Position numbers and translations under genes: made by a program. A DNA stretch of 39,464 nucleotides, from positions 1 to 39,464 of IMG/VR virus record IMGVR_UViG_3300009130_000066; one strand, given 5' to 3'. This DNA comes from a virus. The notes under the pieces were generated by a model. It had not been told where the DNA came from and searched no databases. It was given only the letters and a program-made list of their open reading frames with translations. This document shows positions 4,598 through 12,701 of the stretch, piece after piece. Positions within the stretch are counted from its first letter, which is position 1; each line of letters starts with the position of its first letter.

Positions 4598-7057
4598 ATG
4601 AAAATACTAGAAATAATGCCGACATACAAAGACCAACATCTAAACGAGACAATGTCTAAAGAGTTAGGTGCAAAGAGGACAAACAAAAGACGCTTATCAC
4701 ATATTGATAGAGGCGAAGAAAGTGTCACTTCTTATGGTAAAGTAATTGTCGCCAATACAATAAGACCATTAGCAATCCGAATAGCAGAATGGGTAGAACA
4801 GAGTTTATCTAATGTTCATTCTAAAACTCCCATTGCTCTAAAATACATTTCCCAAGTAGACCCAAAGATACTAGCGTTGATAACTGCAAAGCATATAATC
4901 AATACTATTACTAATACCAAGAACTTGACTGCTACTGCAATCACTTGTGGTGGTAGAGTTGAGACAGAGATAAGTTTAAAAAACTTTAAAGCTCTTAATC
5001 CTGAACTATACGAAACTGTAAGAAGAGATTTAGACAAAAGGTCTTGGAACTATAACTATAAAAGAAGAAAGTTAAGAGAGAGTGCTAAACGAGACAGCGT
5101 TATGAAATGGGAACAATGGACTACCACCGAAAGATTACATGTTGGTATGCAACTCATTGATTTACTCATTGAAAGTACAGGACTTGTCCAAGTTGGTACA
5201 GAGCAACATAAACATAAAACTGTAAAAGTTATTAAACAAACTGAAAAGACTAAACAGTGGATTGATAACCGAAATAAGTTTAATGAACTATTAAACCCAG
5301 AGTATCTCCCAATGGTTATGCCACCAAAAATGATTGAAGATGGGAAAATTTCAGGTCATGGATATTGGACTGATGAACTCCCAGAGTTAGACCTAGTTAA
5401 GCAAAAAGGTAAGAAATTTAATAAAGAATTAGAAGCCTTTGCTATGCCTGAAGTAACCAAAGCTATTAACTTAATGCAGGGTACAGCTTATAGAATTAAT
5501 AAGTTTGTATTAGGTGTAATGCAACATGCGTGGGATAAGGGACTATCCATTGGTGGTATGCCACCCATAGAAAACTTACCATTACCTAAAAAACCTCACA
5601 ATATAAGTGAAGACACTGAAGAGGGTAAAGCCGCCCTTAAAAAGTTTAAGAAAGATAGTGTCATTGTTCACACAGAGAATAACAGAATGGTATCAAAGAG
5701 ATTATTGTACGCTAAAATTATATGGTTAGCCCAGAAGTTTGTACAATATTTAACACTATTCTTCCCACTACAATTAGACTTCAGAGGAAGAGCATATTGC
5801 GTTCCTGCTTTTCTTAACTATCAGTCTATTGGTGGTGCTAAAGCACTACTTAATTTTGCTGTTGGAAAAGCTATTACGAAAGCCAATAGAGGTGTCTTTT
5901 GGTTAGCTGTTCATGGCTCTAACATGTGGGGTAATGATAAAGTCTCATTAGAAGATAGAGAAAAATGGGCTTATGATAACCTAGAATGGATTAAAGCATG
6001 TGGTACTGACCCAATAGGTAATAGACAATGGGAAGACGCAGATAGTCCTTTTCAGTTTCTAGCTTTTTGTGATGAATGGACAAGATACCATGAAACAGGT
6101 GATGGTTTTATATCTCATTTACCAGTAAACGTAGATGGCTCTTGTAATGGTCTTCAAATTTATTCTCTTTTATTAAGAGATAAAGTTGCAGGTACATTAG
6201 TTAACTGTATTCCTAGTGATAAACCACAAGACATATATCAATTAGTTGCTGATGAAGTTATTAAAACTTTAAAAGTGAAAGCTGAAGAAGGTGATGACTT
6301 GGCGAAGAAATGGTTAGCTTATGGAGTTAAGCGTTCTACTTGTAAAAGACCTATTATGACAATTTGTTATGGGTCTACTAGATATTCATGCACAGATTTC
6401 GTAGTTGAAGATTTAACTAAACGAAAAGATAAAGGTGAGATGCACCCTTTTGATGACATGTTTAAACCTGCTACTTATTTGTCTAAAATTATTTGGGCTA
6501 GTATAGGTGAAAACTTAAAGTCAGCTAGACAAGGAATGGATTTCTTACAAGGGATAGCAAAAGTTATCGCTAAACAAGGTGTTCCTTTACATTGGACTAC
6601 ACCAGTTGGATTTCCAGTATTTCAATTTTATCCTGAAATGAAAACTAAAAGAGTAAAATCAAATCTAATGGGAGAAGTTATTATGCCTCAAATAAAAGAA
6701 GAAACTGAAGGTACTGACAAACTTCGTACTCGTAATGCGGCGGCGGCTAACTATGTTCATAGTTTAGATAGTGCTTGTATGATTAAGACTGTCAATATTG
6801 CAAAAGAAAAAGGTATTGAAAGTTTTTGTAACGTACATGATAGCTTTGCTACACATGCTTGTGACATTGATAAACTTAACGAAAGTATAAGAGAGGCTTT
6901 TGTTGAAACCTTTAGTCAAGATTTATTTGACAAGTTTAAAAAAGAAACCGCCTTATTAGTGGAAGATAAAGAAGCTGTTAAAAAGTTTCCTGAAATTCCT
7001 GCGTCAGGCGAATTGGAGTTGGGTTTACTACATCAATCCAAGTTTTTCTTTGCCTAA
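4598..7057 (+). CDS. T7-like single-subunit DNA-directed RNA polymerase (819 aa)
   Basis: It transcribes the phage middle and late genes from phage-specific promoters. Polymerase signatures are all present: D394-F-R-G-R (T7 DWRGR region), catalytic D513 in VNVDGSCNGLQIYS (T7 D537), K583 and Y591 in KRPIMTICYGS (T7 K631 and Y639), and catalytic D748 in NVHDSFATH (T7 D812). The N-terminal domain is shorter than in T7 (819 versus 883 residues overall), and the protein ends in the aromatic KFFFA (T7 ends FAFA). The start has AGGAG five bases upstream. Three candidate promoters for it are at 7284, 17526 and 31771. A gp3.5-like protein, in T7 an inhibitor of this enzyme, is encoded downstream. Confidence 0.97.
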   Translation: MKILEIMPTYKDQHLNETMSKELGAKRTNKRRLSHIDRGEESVTSYGKVIVANTIRPLAIRIAEWVEQSLSNVHSKTPIALKYISQVDPKILALITAKHIINTITNTKNLTATAITCGGRVETEISLKNFKALNPELYETVRRDLDKRSWNYNYKRRKLRESAKRDSVMKWEQWTTTERLHVGMQLIDLLIESTGLVQVGTEQHKHKTVKVIKQTEKTKQWIDNRNKFNELLNPEYLPMVMPPKMIEDGKISGHGYWTDELPELDLVKQKGKKFNKELEAFAMPEVTKAINLMQGTAYRINKFVLGVMQHAWDKGLSIGGMPPIENLPLPKKPHNISEDTEEGKAALKKFKKDSVIVHTENNRMVSKRLLYAKIIWLAQKFVQYLTLFFPLQLDFRGRAYCVPAFLNYQSIGGAKALLNFAVGKAITKANRGVFWLAVHGSNMWGNDKVSLEDREKWAYDNLEWIKACGTDPIGNRQWEDADSPFQFLAFCDEWTRYHETGDGFISHLPVNVDGSCNGLQIYSLLLRDKVAGTLVNCIPSDKPQDIYQLVADEVIKTLKVKAEEGDDLAKKWLAYGVKRSTCKRPIMTICYGSTRYSCTDFVVEDLTKRKDKGEMHPFDDMFKPATYLSKIIWASIGENLKSARQGMDFLQGIAKVIAKQGVPLHWTTPVGFPVFQFYPEMKTKRVKSNLMGEVIMPQIKEETEGTDKLRTRNAAAANYVHSLDSACMIKTVNIAKEKGIESFCNVHDSFATHACDIDKLNESIREAFVETFSQDLFDKFKKETALLVEDKEAVKKFPEIPASGELELGLLHQSKFFFA

Positions 7058-7081
7058 ACCTATGCAACAGAGGATAGTTGA

Positions 7082-7288
7082 ATGAAAGAATATGTAATAA
7101 TGACTTTACTACTTCTACCTTTTGAGGAAACTTTCAAGGTAGATAGTAAATTATGGCTTCTTGATGTTAAAGCACCTCATTGTGAGGTTGAATTACCAAC
7201 TACTTACCATGAACCACCTGTAAACAAACATGAGATAACGATAGGTGGTAAGAAAATGCAATATGTAGGGCGTATCTGTCCCAAGTAA
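7082..7288 (+). CDS. Small hypothetical protein (68 aa)
   Basis: ATG 7082 follows AGAGGA (7069-7074). The N-terminus MKEYVIMTLLLLPF is hydrophobic and short, and might be a weak signal or anchor; the rest (KVDSKLWLLDVKAPHCEVELP... ICPK) has two cysteines. No family is recognised. The upstream bases 7060-7078 nearly repeat 13077-13095, and the stop lies within the phage promoter-like site at 7284. Confidence 0.55.
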   Translation: MKEYVIMTLLLLPFEETFKVDSKLWLLDVKAPHCEVELPTTYHEPPVNKHEITIGGKKMQYVGRICPK

Positions 7289-7303
7289 AGTTGCACTATT
7301 AGA
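7284..7303 (+). promoter_or_regulatory. Candidate phage RNA polymerase promoter, site 1 (replication module)
   Basis: AGTAAAGTTGCACTATTAGA. It matches the two sites at 17526 and 31771 at 17 or 16 of 20 bases. CACTATTAG resembles the CACTATAG core of T7 and SP6 promoters. It begins at the stop of the preceding gene and precedes the SSB and replication genes. Confidence 0.65.
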
Positions 7304-7351
7304 CTAATCAACATGGTTGGAGAAAACACAGAGATAAACACAAGGAGAAAC

Positions 7352-7966
7352 ATGAGTAAACAAACATACGAAAAACTGGTTACACCTGTAGGTGTATCGC
7401 AGTTTGCTTGGTTAAATAAACCAGATACTAAATTTGATGATAATGGACATTACAAAGTTAATCTAGTAATTGCTTCTGCTGAAGCAAAGCCACTCATTGA
7501 TAAGATAAATGGTGAAGTAACCAAAGCTGTTGCTATGGCTAAAGAGAAATCTAAAGGCAAGAACATAAAAACAGCTAACAAACCTTTTGAAGAAGAATAT
7601 GTAGAAGGTAAGCCTACTGGAAACATAATCTTCAAATTCAAAGCTAAAGCAAAGATAATAATGAAGAATGGGGACGTTATAGATAATAAAGTTCCAATCT
7701 TTGATAGCAAAGGTACACCAATGACCAATCAAGTTTGGTCAGGTAGTCAAATGAAAGCGTCTGCGGACATGATACCATACTACACAGCTATGGCAGGTGC
7801 AGGAGTTTCATTAAGACTTAAAGCAGTGCAAATAACTAAATTAGTTGAAGGTTCAGGTGCAAATTCATCAGCACATGGATTTTCTGAAGTTAAAGATGGT
7901 TATGTAGCACCTGCGGAAGATAAAACTTACGAAAATGAAGTTCAAGAAACGTCAACTGACTTCTAA
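7352..7966 (+). CDS. ssb: T7 gp2.5-like single-stranded DNA-binding protein (204 aa)
   Basis: It coats single-stranded DNA during phage replication and, in T7, recruits polymerase and helicase. The start is ATG 7352 with AAGGAG five bases upstream; an in-frame ATG at 7313 lacks a site. The sequence YEKLVTPVGVSQFAWLNKPD then DNGHYKVNLVI resembles the start of the gp2.5 OB fold, and GVSLRLKAVQITKLVEG its last strands. The C-terminus is mildly acidic and ends in Phe (STDF); a terminal Phe is a key feature of T7 gp2.5. It overlaps the endonuclease gene by 32 bases. Confidence 0.85.
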   Translation: MSKQTYEKLVTPVGVSQFAWLNKPDTKFDDNGHYKVNLVIASAEAKPLIDKINGEVTKAVAMAKEKSKGKNIKTANKPFEEEYVEGKPTGNIIFKFKAKAKIIMKNGDVIDNKVPIFDSKGTPMTNQVWSGSQMKASADMIPYYTAMAGAGVSLRLKAVQITKLVEGSGANSSAHGFSEVKDGYVAPAEDKTYENEVQETSTDF

Positions 7967-8348
7967 TCAAGTAGGGCTTAAATATGGTTTTAGGTCTGGG
8001 CTAGAAATAGCAATCTCACAAGAGTTAGATGCTAATAGCATAAAGTATAAGTATGAACAGGTTAAGTTAAAGTATACTAAACCTCAAAAGATACATACTT
8101 ATACCCCAGACTTTTACCTAGAAGAACAAGACATTTATTTAGAAACAAAAGGGTTATTCACTTCTGCTGATAGACAGAAGATGAGACTTGTTAAAGAACA
8201 ACACCCAGAGAAAGACATTAGATTAATATTCTCTAATTCAAGAAGTAGGATTTCAAAAAAGTCAGCAACTACTTATGCAATGTGGTGTGACAAATATAAT
8301 TTCAAATATGCTGACAAACATATTCCTTTGGAGTGGTTAAATGAATAA
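7935..8348 (+). CDS. T7 gp3-like endonuclease I, Holliday-junction resolvase (137 aa)
   Basis: It resolves branched DNA and in T7 also helps degrade host DNA. The active-site residues match T7: E24 (FRSGLE), D59 (YTPDF), E70 and K72 (LETKG), aligning with E20, D55, E65 and K67. The following DIRLIFSNSRSRISK and the C-terminal KFKYADKHIPLEWL also match gp3. The start lies inside the ssb gene with no clear ribosome site, so coupling is likely. It overlaps the next gene by eight bases. Confidence 0.92.
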   Translation: MKFKKRQLTSNQVGLKYGFRSGLEIAISQELDANSIKYKYEQVKLKYTKPQKIHTYTPDFYLEEQDIYLETKGLFTSADRQKMRLVKEQHPEKDIRLIFSNSRSRISKKSATTYAMWCDKYNFKYADKHIPLEWLNE

Positions 8349-8775
8349 CAATTATAGAAAAAGAACAGATTTCATAGTTATCCACTCCACTAAAACTAAA
8401 CCTAGTGAAAATCTAGGCGTAAAAGAGATTACTAAAAAACAACGTAAAGAAGGTTTTTTTCATTGTGCTTATCATTTTATAATTAAAAGAGATGGTACAA
8501 TAGAAGAAGGTAGAGACATTGAGATGTCTGGTGCAATACTACCTATAAATCAACCTCTTATTACTAACCAAAATTCCATTGCGATAGCACTTGTTGGTGG
8601 TTTATCGCAAGATGGAGCAAATCTTGACACTAACTTCACGTTCAAACAGTTCGTCTCACTGCGAGACCTTGTAAAAAAGTTGAAAAAGAAGTACAGTGTT
8701 GAGGTGGTGGGTTGCAGAAATGCAATTAACTCCAACTCTTGTATGTCTTTTGACGTACAAGCGATTGTTGATTGA
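8341..8775 (+). CDS. T7 gp3.5-like amidase/lysozyme family protein with missing active-site residues (144 aa)
   Basis: In T7 this protein is a zinc N-acetylmuramoyl-L-alanine amidase and also inhibits phage RNA polymerase. Homology is clear: FIVIHSTKTKPSENLGVKEI, AYHFIIKRDGTIEEGRD, ALVGG and CMSFDV. H15 (zinc ligand, T7 H17), Y44 (T7 Y46) and C134 (zinc ligand, T7 C130) are kept. The ligand H122 aligns with R126 in VVGCRNAIN, and catalytic K128 aligns with N132. C125 might substitute as a ligand. The protein also stops soon after SFDV. It may keep only the polymerase-binding role; this is inference. Confidence 0.85.
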   Translation: MNNNYRKRTDFIVIHSTKTKPSENLGVKEITKKQRKEGFFHCAYHFIIKRDGTIEEGRDIEMSGAILPINQPLITNQNSIAIALVGGLSQDGANLDTNFTFKQFVSLRDLVKKLKKKYSVEVVGCRNAINSNSCMSFDVQAIVD

Positions 8776-8817
8776 GACGCATCTAGTTAGAAATAGCTAG
8801 GTGCGTTTCGTATTTTT
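8774..8817 (+). terminator. Strong intrinsic terminator
   Basis: A 13-bp stem (8774-8786 with 8797-8809, containing two G·U pairs) closes a 10-base loop and is followed by GTATTTTT. The stem begins inside the stop codon of the gp3.5-like gene. This is the best intrinsic terminator in the window. Confidence 0.8.
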
Positions 8818-8910
8818 GGGGTGGCTTACAATGAAACTGACCCCATAGGGCTAGTAGAGGGAGACTGAACCTAGCCCATAAAATTCCCAAATATTTTACC
8901 CAAAAAATTT
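8818..8910 (+). promoter_or_regulatory. Structured leader upstream of primase-helicase
   Basis: GGGGT (8818-8822) can pair with ACCCC (8840-8844), and GGGCTAG (8848-8854) with CTAGCCC (8871-8877). The bases before ATG 8911 have no Shine-Dalgarno (CCCAAATATTTTACCC). A regulatory RNA role for primase-helicase expression is possible; no known family is recognised. Confidence 0.35.
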
Positions 8911-10509
8911 ATGCACAAAACAGAAGAAGACTTTTTATATCACAGCCCATGTGAAAACTGCGGCTCTTCAGATGCAAATGCAGTTTATACTAATCATTCG
9001 TATTGCTTTTCTTGCAATACATACACCAAAGGACAATCAACAAATATGGAACTAGAAACTATAACAAAAAAAGAAAGTGGATTTATTAAAGGAGATGTAC
9101 TTCCACTTAATAAAAGAAAAATTAATTTAGATACTGTACAAAAATATAACTACCAAATTGGTGCATGGTTTGGAAGACCATGTCATATTGCTAATTATTA
9201 TAATGATAGCAAAGAGTTAGTAGCACAAAAATTAAGATACCCTTCAAAAGATTTTCAATGGATTGGTGAAGCAAAACAATCAGGATTATTTGGACAAGAA
9301 GTTTGTAAAGGCAAAGGCAAATATATTACAGTTTGCGAAGGCGAAATAGATGCCTTAACCATGTCGCAGATTAACGACAACAGATGGGACGTAGTCTCAA
9401 TTAAATCTGGTGCGGCAGGTGCAAAAAAAGATATTCAAAAATCATTAGATTTCTTGGAAGGTTATGAGAACGTAATCTTCATGTATGACCAAGACATACA
9501 AGGGCAACAAGCGGCAGTAGAATGTGCTAAACTTCTAACTCCGAATAAAGCCAAGATTGCGTCTCTCCCTTTGAAAGACCCTAACGAAATGTTGTTAGCA
9601 GGTAGAACAGAAGAACTTAAACAAGCTATGTGGAATGCAAAACCATATAGACCAGATGGAATTGTACTTGGTACAGAAATCTTTGACGACATAATGAAAG
9701 AAGATACTTACATCACTGCACAATATCCATTTAAAACTATTAATATTAAAACACATGGATTAAGAAAAGGTGAACTAACAACTATCACCGCAGGTACAGG
9801 TGTAGGTAAATCATCTTTTTGTCGTCATGTAGCATTGGATTTATTAAAACAAGGTTTTGGTGTTGGCTACATAGCACTAGAAGAAAGTATTAAACGTAGT
9901 GCATTAGGTATTATGGGTGTCCACCTAAAGAAACCTTTGCATTTAACAAGAGAAGGAATAAGTGAACAGGAACTTCAGGAAACTTTTAAATCAACTATTG
10001 GTAATGGGAATTTTTATTTATATAACCACTTTGGCAGTACAATCGCTGACAACTTATTAAGTAAGATTAGATATTTAGCAAAATCATGTGAAGTAGACTT
10101 TGTAGTATTAGACCATTTACACATGGCTTTGTCTGCACTTGGAGATGAACACACAAGTGATGAAAGAAAACTTATTGACTACTTTGTAAGTAAATTAAGA
10201 ACATTAGTAGAAGAAACAGGTATTGGTTTAATATTAGTTTCACATCTTCGTAGGTCAGAAGGAGACAAAGGTTTTGAAGATGGAAAAGATGTTACTATGA
10301 ATAGTTTGAGAGGCAGTGCCAGTATAGGTCAACTCTCCGATTTAATTTTATCATTATCTAGGGACATTAAATCAGAAAAGAAATTAGCAAAAGTTACAAT
10401 TTTAAAGAACAGGTTTAGCGGTGAGACAGGCAACGCAGGTACATTGCTATATGATTTATCAACTGGTTGTCTTTCAGAAACTACACCTGATGTTTTAGAT
10501 GACTATTAA
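8911..10509 (+). CDS. T7 gp4-like primase-helicase (532 aa)
   Basis: It makes RNA primers and unwinds DNA at the phage fork. In order: a zinc ribbon with C14, C17, C32 and C35; a TOPRIM primase domain with E143 in VCEGEIDAL and a DQD motif (MYDQDIQGQQA); a RecA-like helicase with Walker A GTGVGKSS (K300) and Walker B VVLDHLHM. The N-terminus FLYHSPCENCGSSDANAVY aligns well with T7 gp4, so ATG 8911 is right even though it lacks a ribosome site. An internal ATG at 9046 could yield a form without the zinc ribbon, as T7 gene 4B does. Confidence 0.95.
   Translation: MHKTEEDFLYHSPCENCGSSDANAVYTNHSYCFSCNTYTKGQSTNMELETITKKESGFIKGDVLPLNKRKINLDTVQKYNYQIGAWFGRPCHIANYYNDSKELVAQKLRYPSKDFQWIGEAKQSGLFGQEVCKGKGKYITVCEGEIDALTMSQINDNRWDVVSIKSGAAGAKKDIQKSLDFLEGYENVIFMYDQDIQGQQAAVECAKLLTPNKAKIASLPLKDPNEMLLAGRTEELKQAMWNAKPYRPDGIVLGTEIFDDIMKEDTYITAQYPFKTINIKTHGLRKGELTTITAGTGVGKSSFCRHVALDLLKQGFGVGYIALEESIKRSALGIMGVHLKKPLHLTREGISEQELQETFKSTIGNGNFYLYNHFGSTIADNLLSKIRYLAKSCEVDFVVLDHLHMALSALGDEHTSDERKLIDYFVSKLRTLVEETGIGLILVSHLRRSEGDKGFEDGKDVTMNSLRGSASIGQLSDLILSLSRDIKSEKKLAKVTILKNRFSGETGNAGTLLYDLSTGCLSETTPDVLDDY
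9028..9048 (+). promoter_or_regulatory. Possible internal translation start within primase-helicase
   Basis: AAAGGA (9028-9033) and an AATCAACA stretch resembling the early leader precede the in-frame ATG at 9046-9048 (codon 46), just after the zinc ribbon. The 12-base spacing is longer than ideal. The T7 4A/4B precedent makes this worth noting. Confidence 0.4.
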
Positions 10510-10723
10510 AAAAACTACTCTTCAAAATAGAAGAGACGCAATAAATTGGACTGCTTATGTACTTCAAGCAGTAGATAAAGCAAGAAAAACAAAAAATATT
10601 GTCTTTTTAGATGTAGGCAGAACTCAAACTGCTTTCATTTTACAAGACGCATTAACAACAATGGCATTACAAGGAGATGAAGCGGCTTGGAACGTAGAAG
10701 TACGAGTACACACATTACATTAA
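10499..10723 (+). CDS. Small hypothetical protein (74 aa)
   Basis: It overlaps the end of primase-helicase by 11 bases, with ATG inside the last codons. The product is helical (RRDAINWTAYVLQAVDKARKT) with a strand NIVFLDVG and a second helix. No domain is recognised. Its position in the replication operon suggests an accessory replication factor. Its stop begins a TAATTATG junction. Confidence 0.55.
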   Translation: MTIKKTTLQNRRDAINWTAYVLQAVDKARKTKNIVFLDVGRTQTAFILQDALTTMALQGDEAAWNVEVRVHTLH

Positions 10724-10725
10724 TT

Positions 10726-11004
10726 ATGAAAAATAAAATAAGTGAACCAATTATTGTTGGTAACAAAAAATATTACAAATATAAAATTATTTGGGAAGAT
10801 ATTGTTGGCGATAGCACATTAGCTACACAAAATGATTTTATAAAAATGTCTTGTGCTGATGTTCAAACAGAGTGTTGGATATTTGAGAAGACTACCAATT
10901 ATGTTTATTCATTTGCAAGTTATTGTATTGAAAATGATAGCATAGAATTTGGTGATAGAAATATTTACCCAAGAAGCGTTATCAAGAAAATGGTTAGAAT
11001 ATAA
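10726..11004 (+). CDS. Small hypothetical protein (92 aa)
   Basis: The preferred start is ATG 10726, two bases after the upstream stop (TAATTATG); upstream alternatives lie in the preceding gene. The protein (MKNKISEPIIVGNKKYYKYK...) is rich in beta-prone residues and contains ECWIFEKTTNYVYSF. It resembles short conserved proteins in this position in related marine phages, but no function is known to me. Its final A is the first base of the DNA polymerase ATG. Confidence 0.55.
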   Translation: MKNKISEPIIVGNKKYYKYKIIWEDIVGDSTLATQNDFIKMSCADVQTECWIFEKTTNYVYSFASYCIENDSIEFGDRNIYPRSVIKKMVRI

Positions 11005-12701
11005 TGCGATATATATTTGACATTGAAACAGATGGATTTTTACACACCTGCACAAAAGTACATTGTATTGTACTTAAAGATATAGACAGTGGTGAAATAC
11101 TTACATTAGATAATGAGAGTGCTATTAAAAAATTAGAAGAAGCTGATTTAATTATAGGACATAATATTATTAAGTTTGATATTCCTGTATTACAGAAATT
11201 ATATAACTTTGATTTTAGACAAAAAATTTTTGACACTTTAGTAGGAACAAGATTACTTTTTTCAGACATTAAAGATAAAGACTTTTCAATTAAGGACTTT
11301 CCAAAAGATTGTATAGGTAAACACTCATTAAAAGCATGGGGTAATAGAATAGGTGAGTACAAAGAACAGTTAGAAACTGACTGGCAAACATTCACACCTG
11401 AAATGCTAGAGTATTGTAAGCAAGACACAGAGGTAACTTATAAATTATATAAAGTAATAGAAGAAAAAGGTTACTCACAAGAAGCTATGGATTTAGAACA
11501 TGAAGTAGCACAATTAATATTTAAACAAGAACAATATGGATTTAGTTTTAATAGAGTTAAAGCTGAAGAATTATATATTAAATTAAAAGCTAGAAGTGTA
11601 GAGCTAGAAGAAGATTTACAAAAAGTATTTAAACCTATTGTAAAAGAAAGATGGTCTACAAAGACAGGTAAAAGATTAAAAGATTTAGTTATAGTATTTA
11701 ATCCTAGTTCACGTCATCACATAGCAGAAAGATTAAAAGAAAAGTATGGGTGGGACGCACAAGAATTTAATTCAGATGGTAAAGCAAAGTTAGATGATAA
11801 AATATTATCTCAATTAGAATACCCTGAAGCTAAACTATTAGCTGAACACTTTTTATTAAATAAAAGAATTGCACAAATAGCTACTGGCTCACAGGCTTGG
11901 TTAAAGCATGAACGCAATGGTAAGATACATGGCACATGTAATACTAACTCTTGTGTAACACAAAGAGCTAGTCATTCTTTTCCAAATTTAGGACAGGTTG
12001 TTAGTACGTCTGCACCTTATGGTAAAGAGTGTAGAGAATTATTTACAGTACCAGAAGGTAAACGATTAGTTGGTATTGATGTAAGTTCATTAGAAGTAAT
12101 GATGCTCTGTCATTTTATGTCAAAGTTTGACAATGGTGAGTACACCAAAGTTGCACTTGAAGGAGACATACACACAGAGACACAGAAATTAGCAGGGCTT
12201 GACAGCAGAGACCTAGCGAAGCGTTTTTACTATTGCTTTTTATATGGTGGAAGTGTGAAAAAAATTGCTGAAGTAATAGGGAAACCTTTTAAAGAAGCAG
12301 GAAAGATTAAGAAAAGATTTTTAAATAACTTACCTGCATTGCACAAACTTATTGAAGGTGTGCAGTCTGCGGCTGAACGTGGATATATAAAAGGTTTAGA
12401 CAAAAGAGATATTAAAGTTAGAAATAGTTATGCCGCACTGAATACACTTCTACAAAGTGCAGGAGCTATCTTATGTAAAAGATGGTTAGTAGAATTTAAT
12501 AAAGAAATCAAAAAATTTAATAATGCACAACAAGTTGTATGGGTACATGATGAAATACAAGTTGAGTGTGATGCAAAAGACGCTGATGCTATTGGTAAGA
12601 TAGCAGTAGATTGTATTAGACGAGCAGGTGAACACTACAAATTAAGAGTTCCTCTAACAGGAGAATACAAAGTCTCAACTGATTGGAGTGGAACACATTA
12701 A
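11004..12701 (+). CDS. Family A DNA polymerase with 3'-5' exonuclease domain, T7 gp5-like (565 aa)
   Basis: It replicates the phage genome. Exonuclease motifs are FDIETDG (D6, E8), HNIIKFDIPVL and YCKQDTEVTYKLY. Polymerase motif A is IDVSSLE (D359), motif B R402-x3-K406-x3-Y410-x3-Y414-G415, and motif C VHDE (D516). Position 410, equivalent to E. coli F762 and T7 Y526, is Tyr. It is much shorter than T7 gp5 (704 residues), so a T7-style thioredoxin-binding insert may be absent; I could not confirm this. The start overlaps the previous stop and the stop overlaps the next start (TAATG). Confidence 0.96.
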   Translation: MRYIFDIETDGFLHTCTKVHCIVLKDIDSGEILTLDNESAIKKLEEADLIIGHNIIKFDIPVLQKLYNFDFRQKIFDTLVGTRLLFSDIKDKDFSIKDFPKDCIGKHSLKAWGNRIGEYKEQLETDWQTFTPEMLEYCKQDTEVTYKLYKVIEEKGYSQEAMDLEHEVAQLIFKQEQYGFSFNRVKAEELYIKLKARSVELEEDLQKVFKPIVKERWSTKTGKRLKDLVIVFNPSSRHHIAERLKEKYGWDAQEFNSDGKAKLDDKILSQLEYPEAKLLAEHFLLNKRIAQIATGSQAWLKHERNGKIHGTCNTNSCVTQRASHSFPNLGQVVSTSAPYGKECRELFTVPEGKRLVGIDVSSLEVMMLCHFMSKFDNGEYTKVALEGDIHTETQKLAGLDSRDLAKRFYYCFLYGGSVKKIAEVIGKPFKEAGKIKKRFLNNLPALHKLIEGVQSAAERGYIKGLDKRDIKVRNSYAALNTLLQSAGAILCKRWLVEFNKEIKKFNNAQQVVWVHDEIQVECDAKDADAIGKIAVDCIRRAGEHYKLRVPLTGEYKVSTDWSGTH

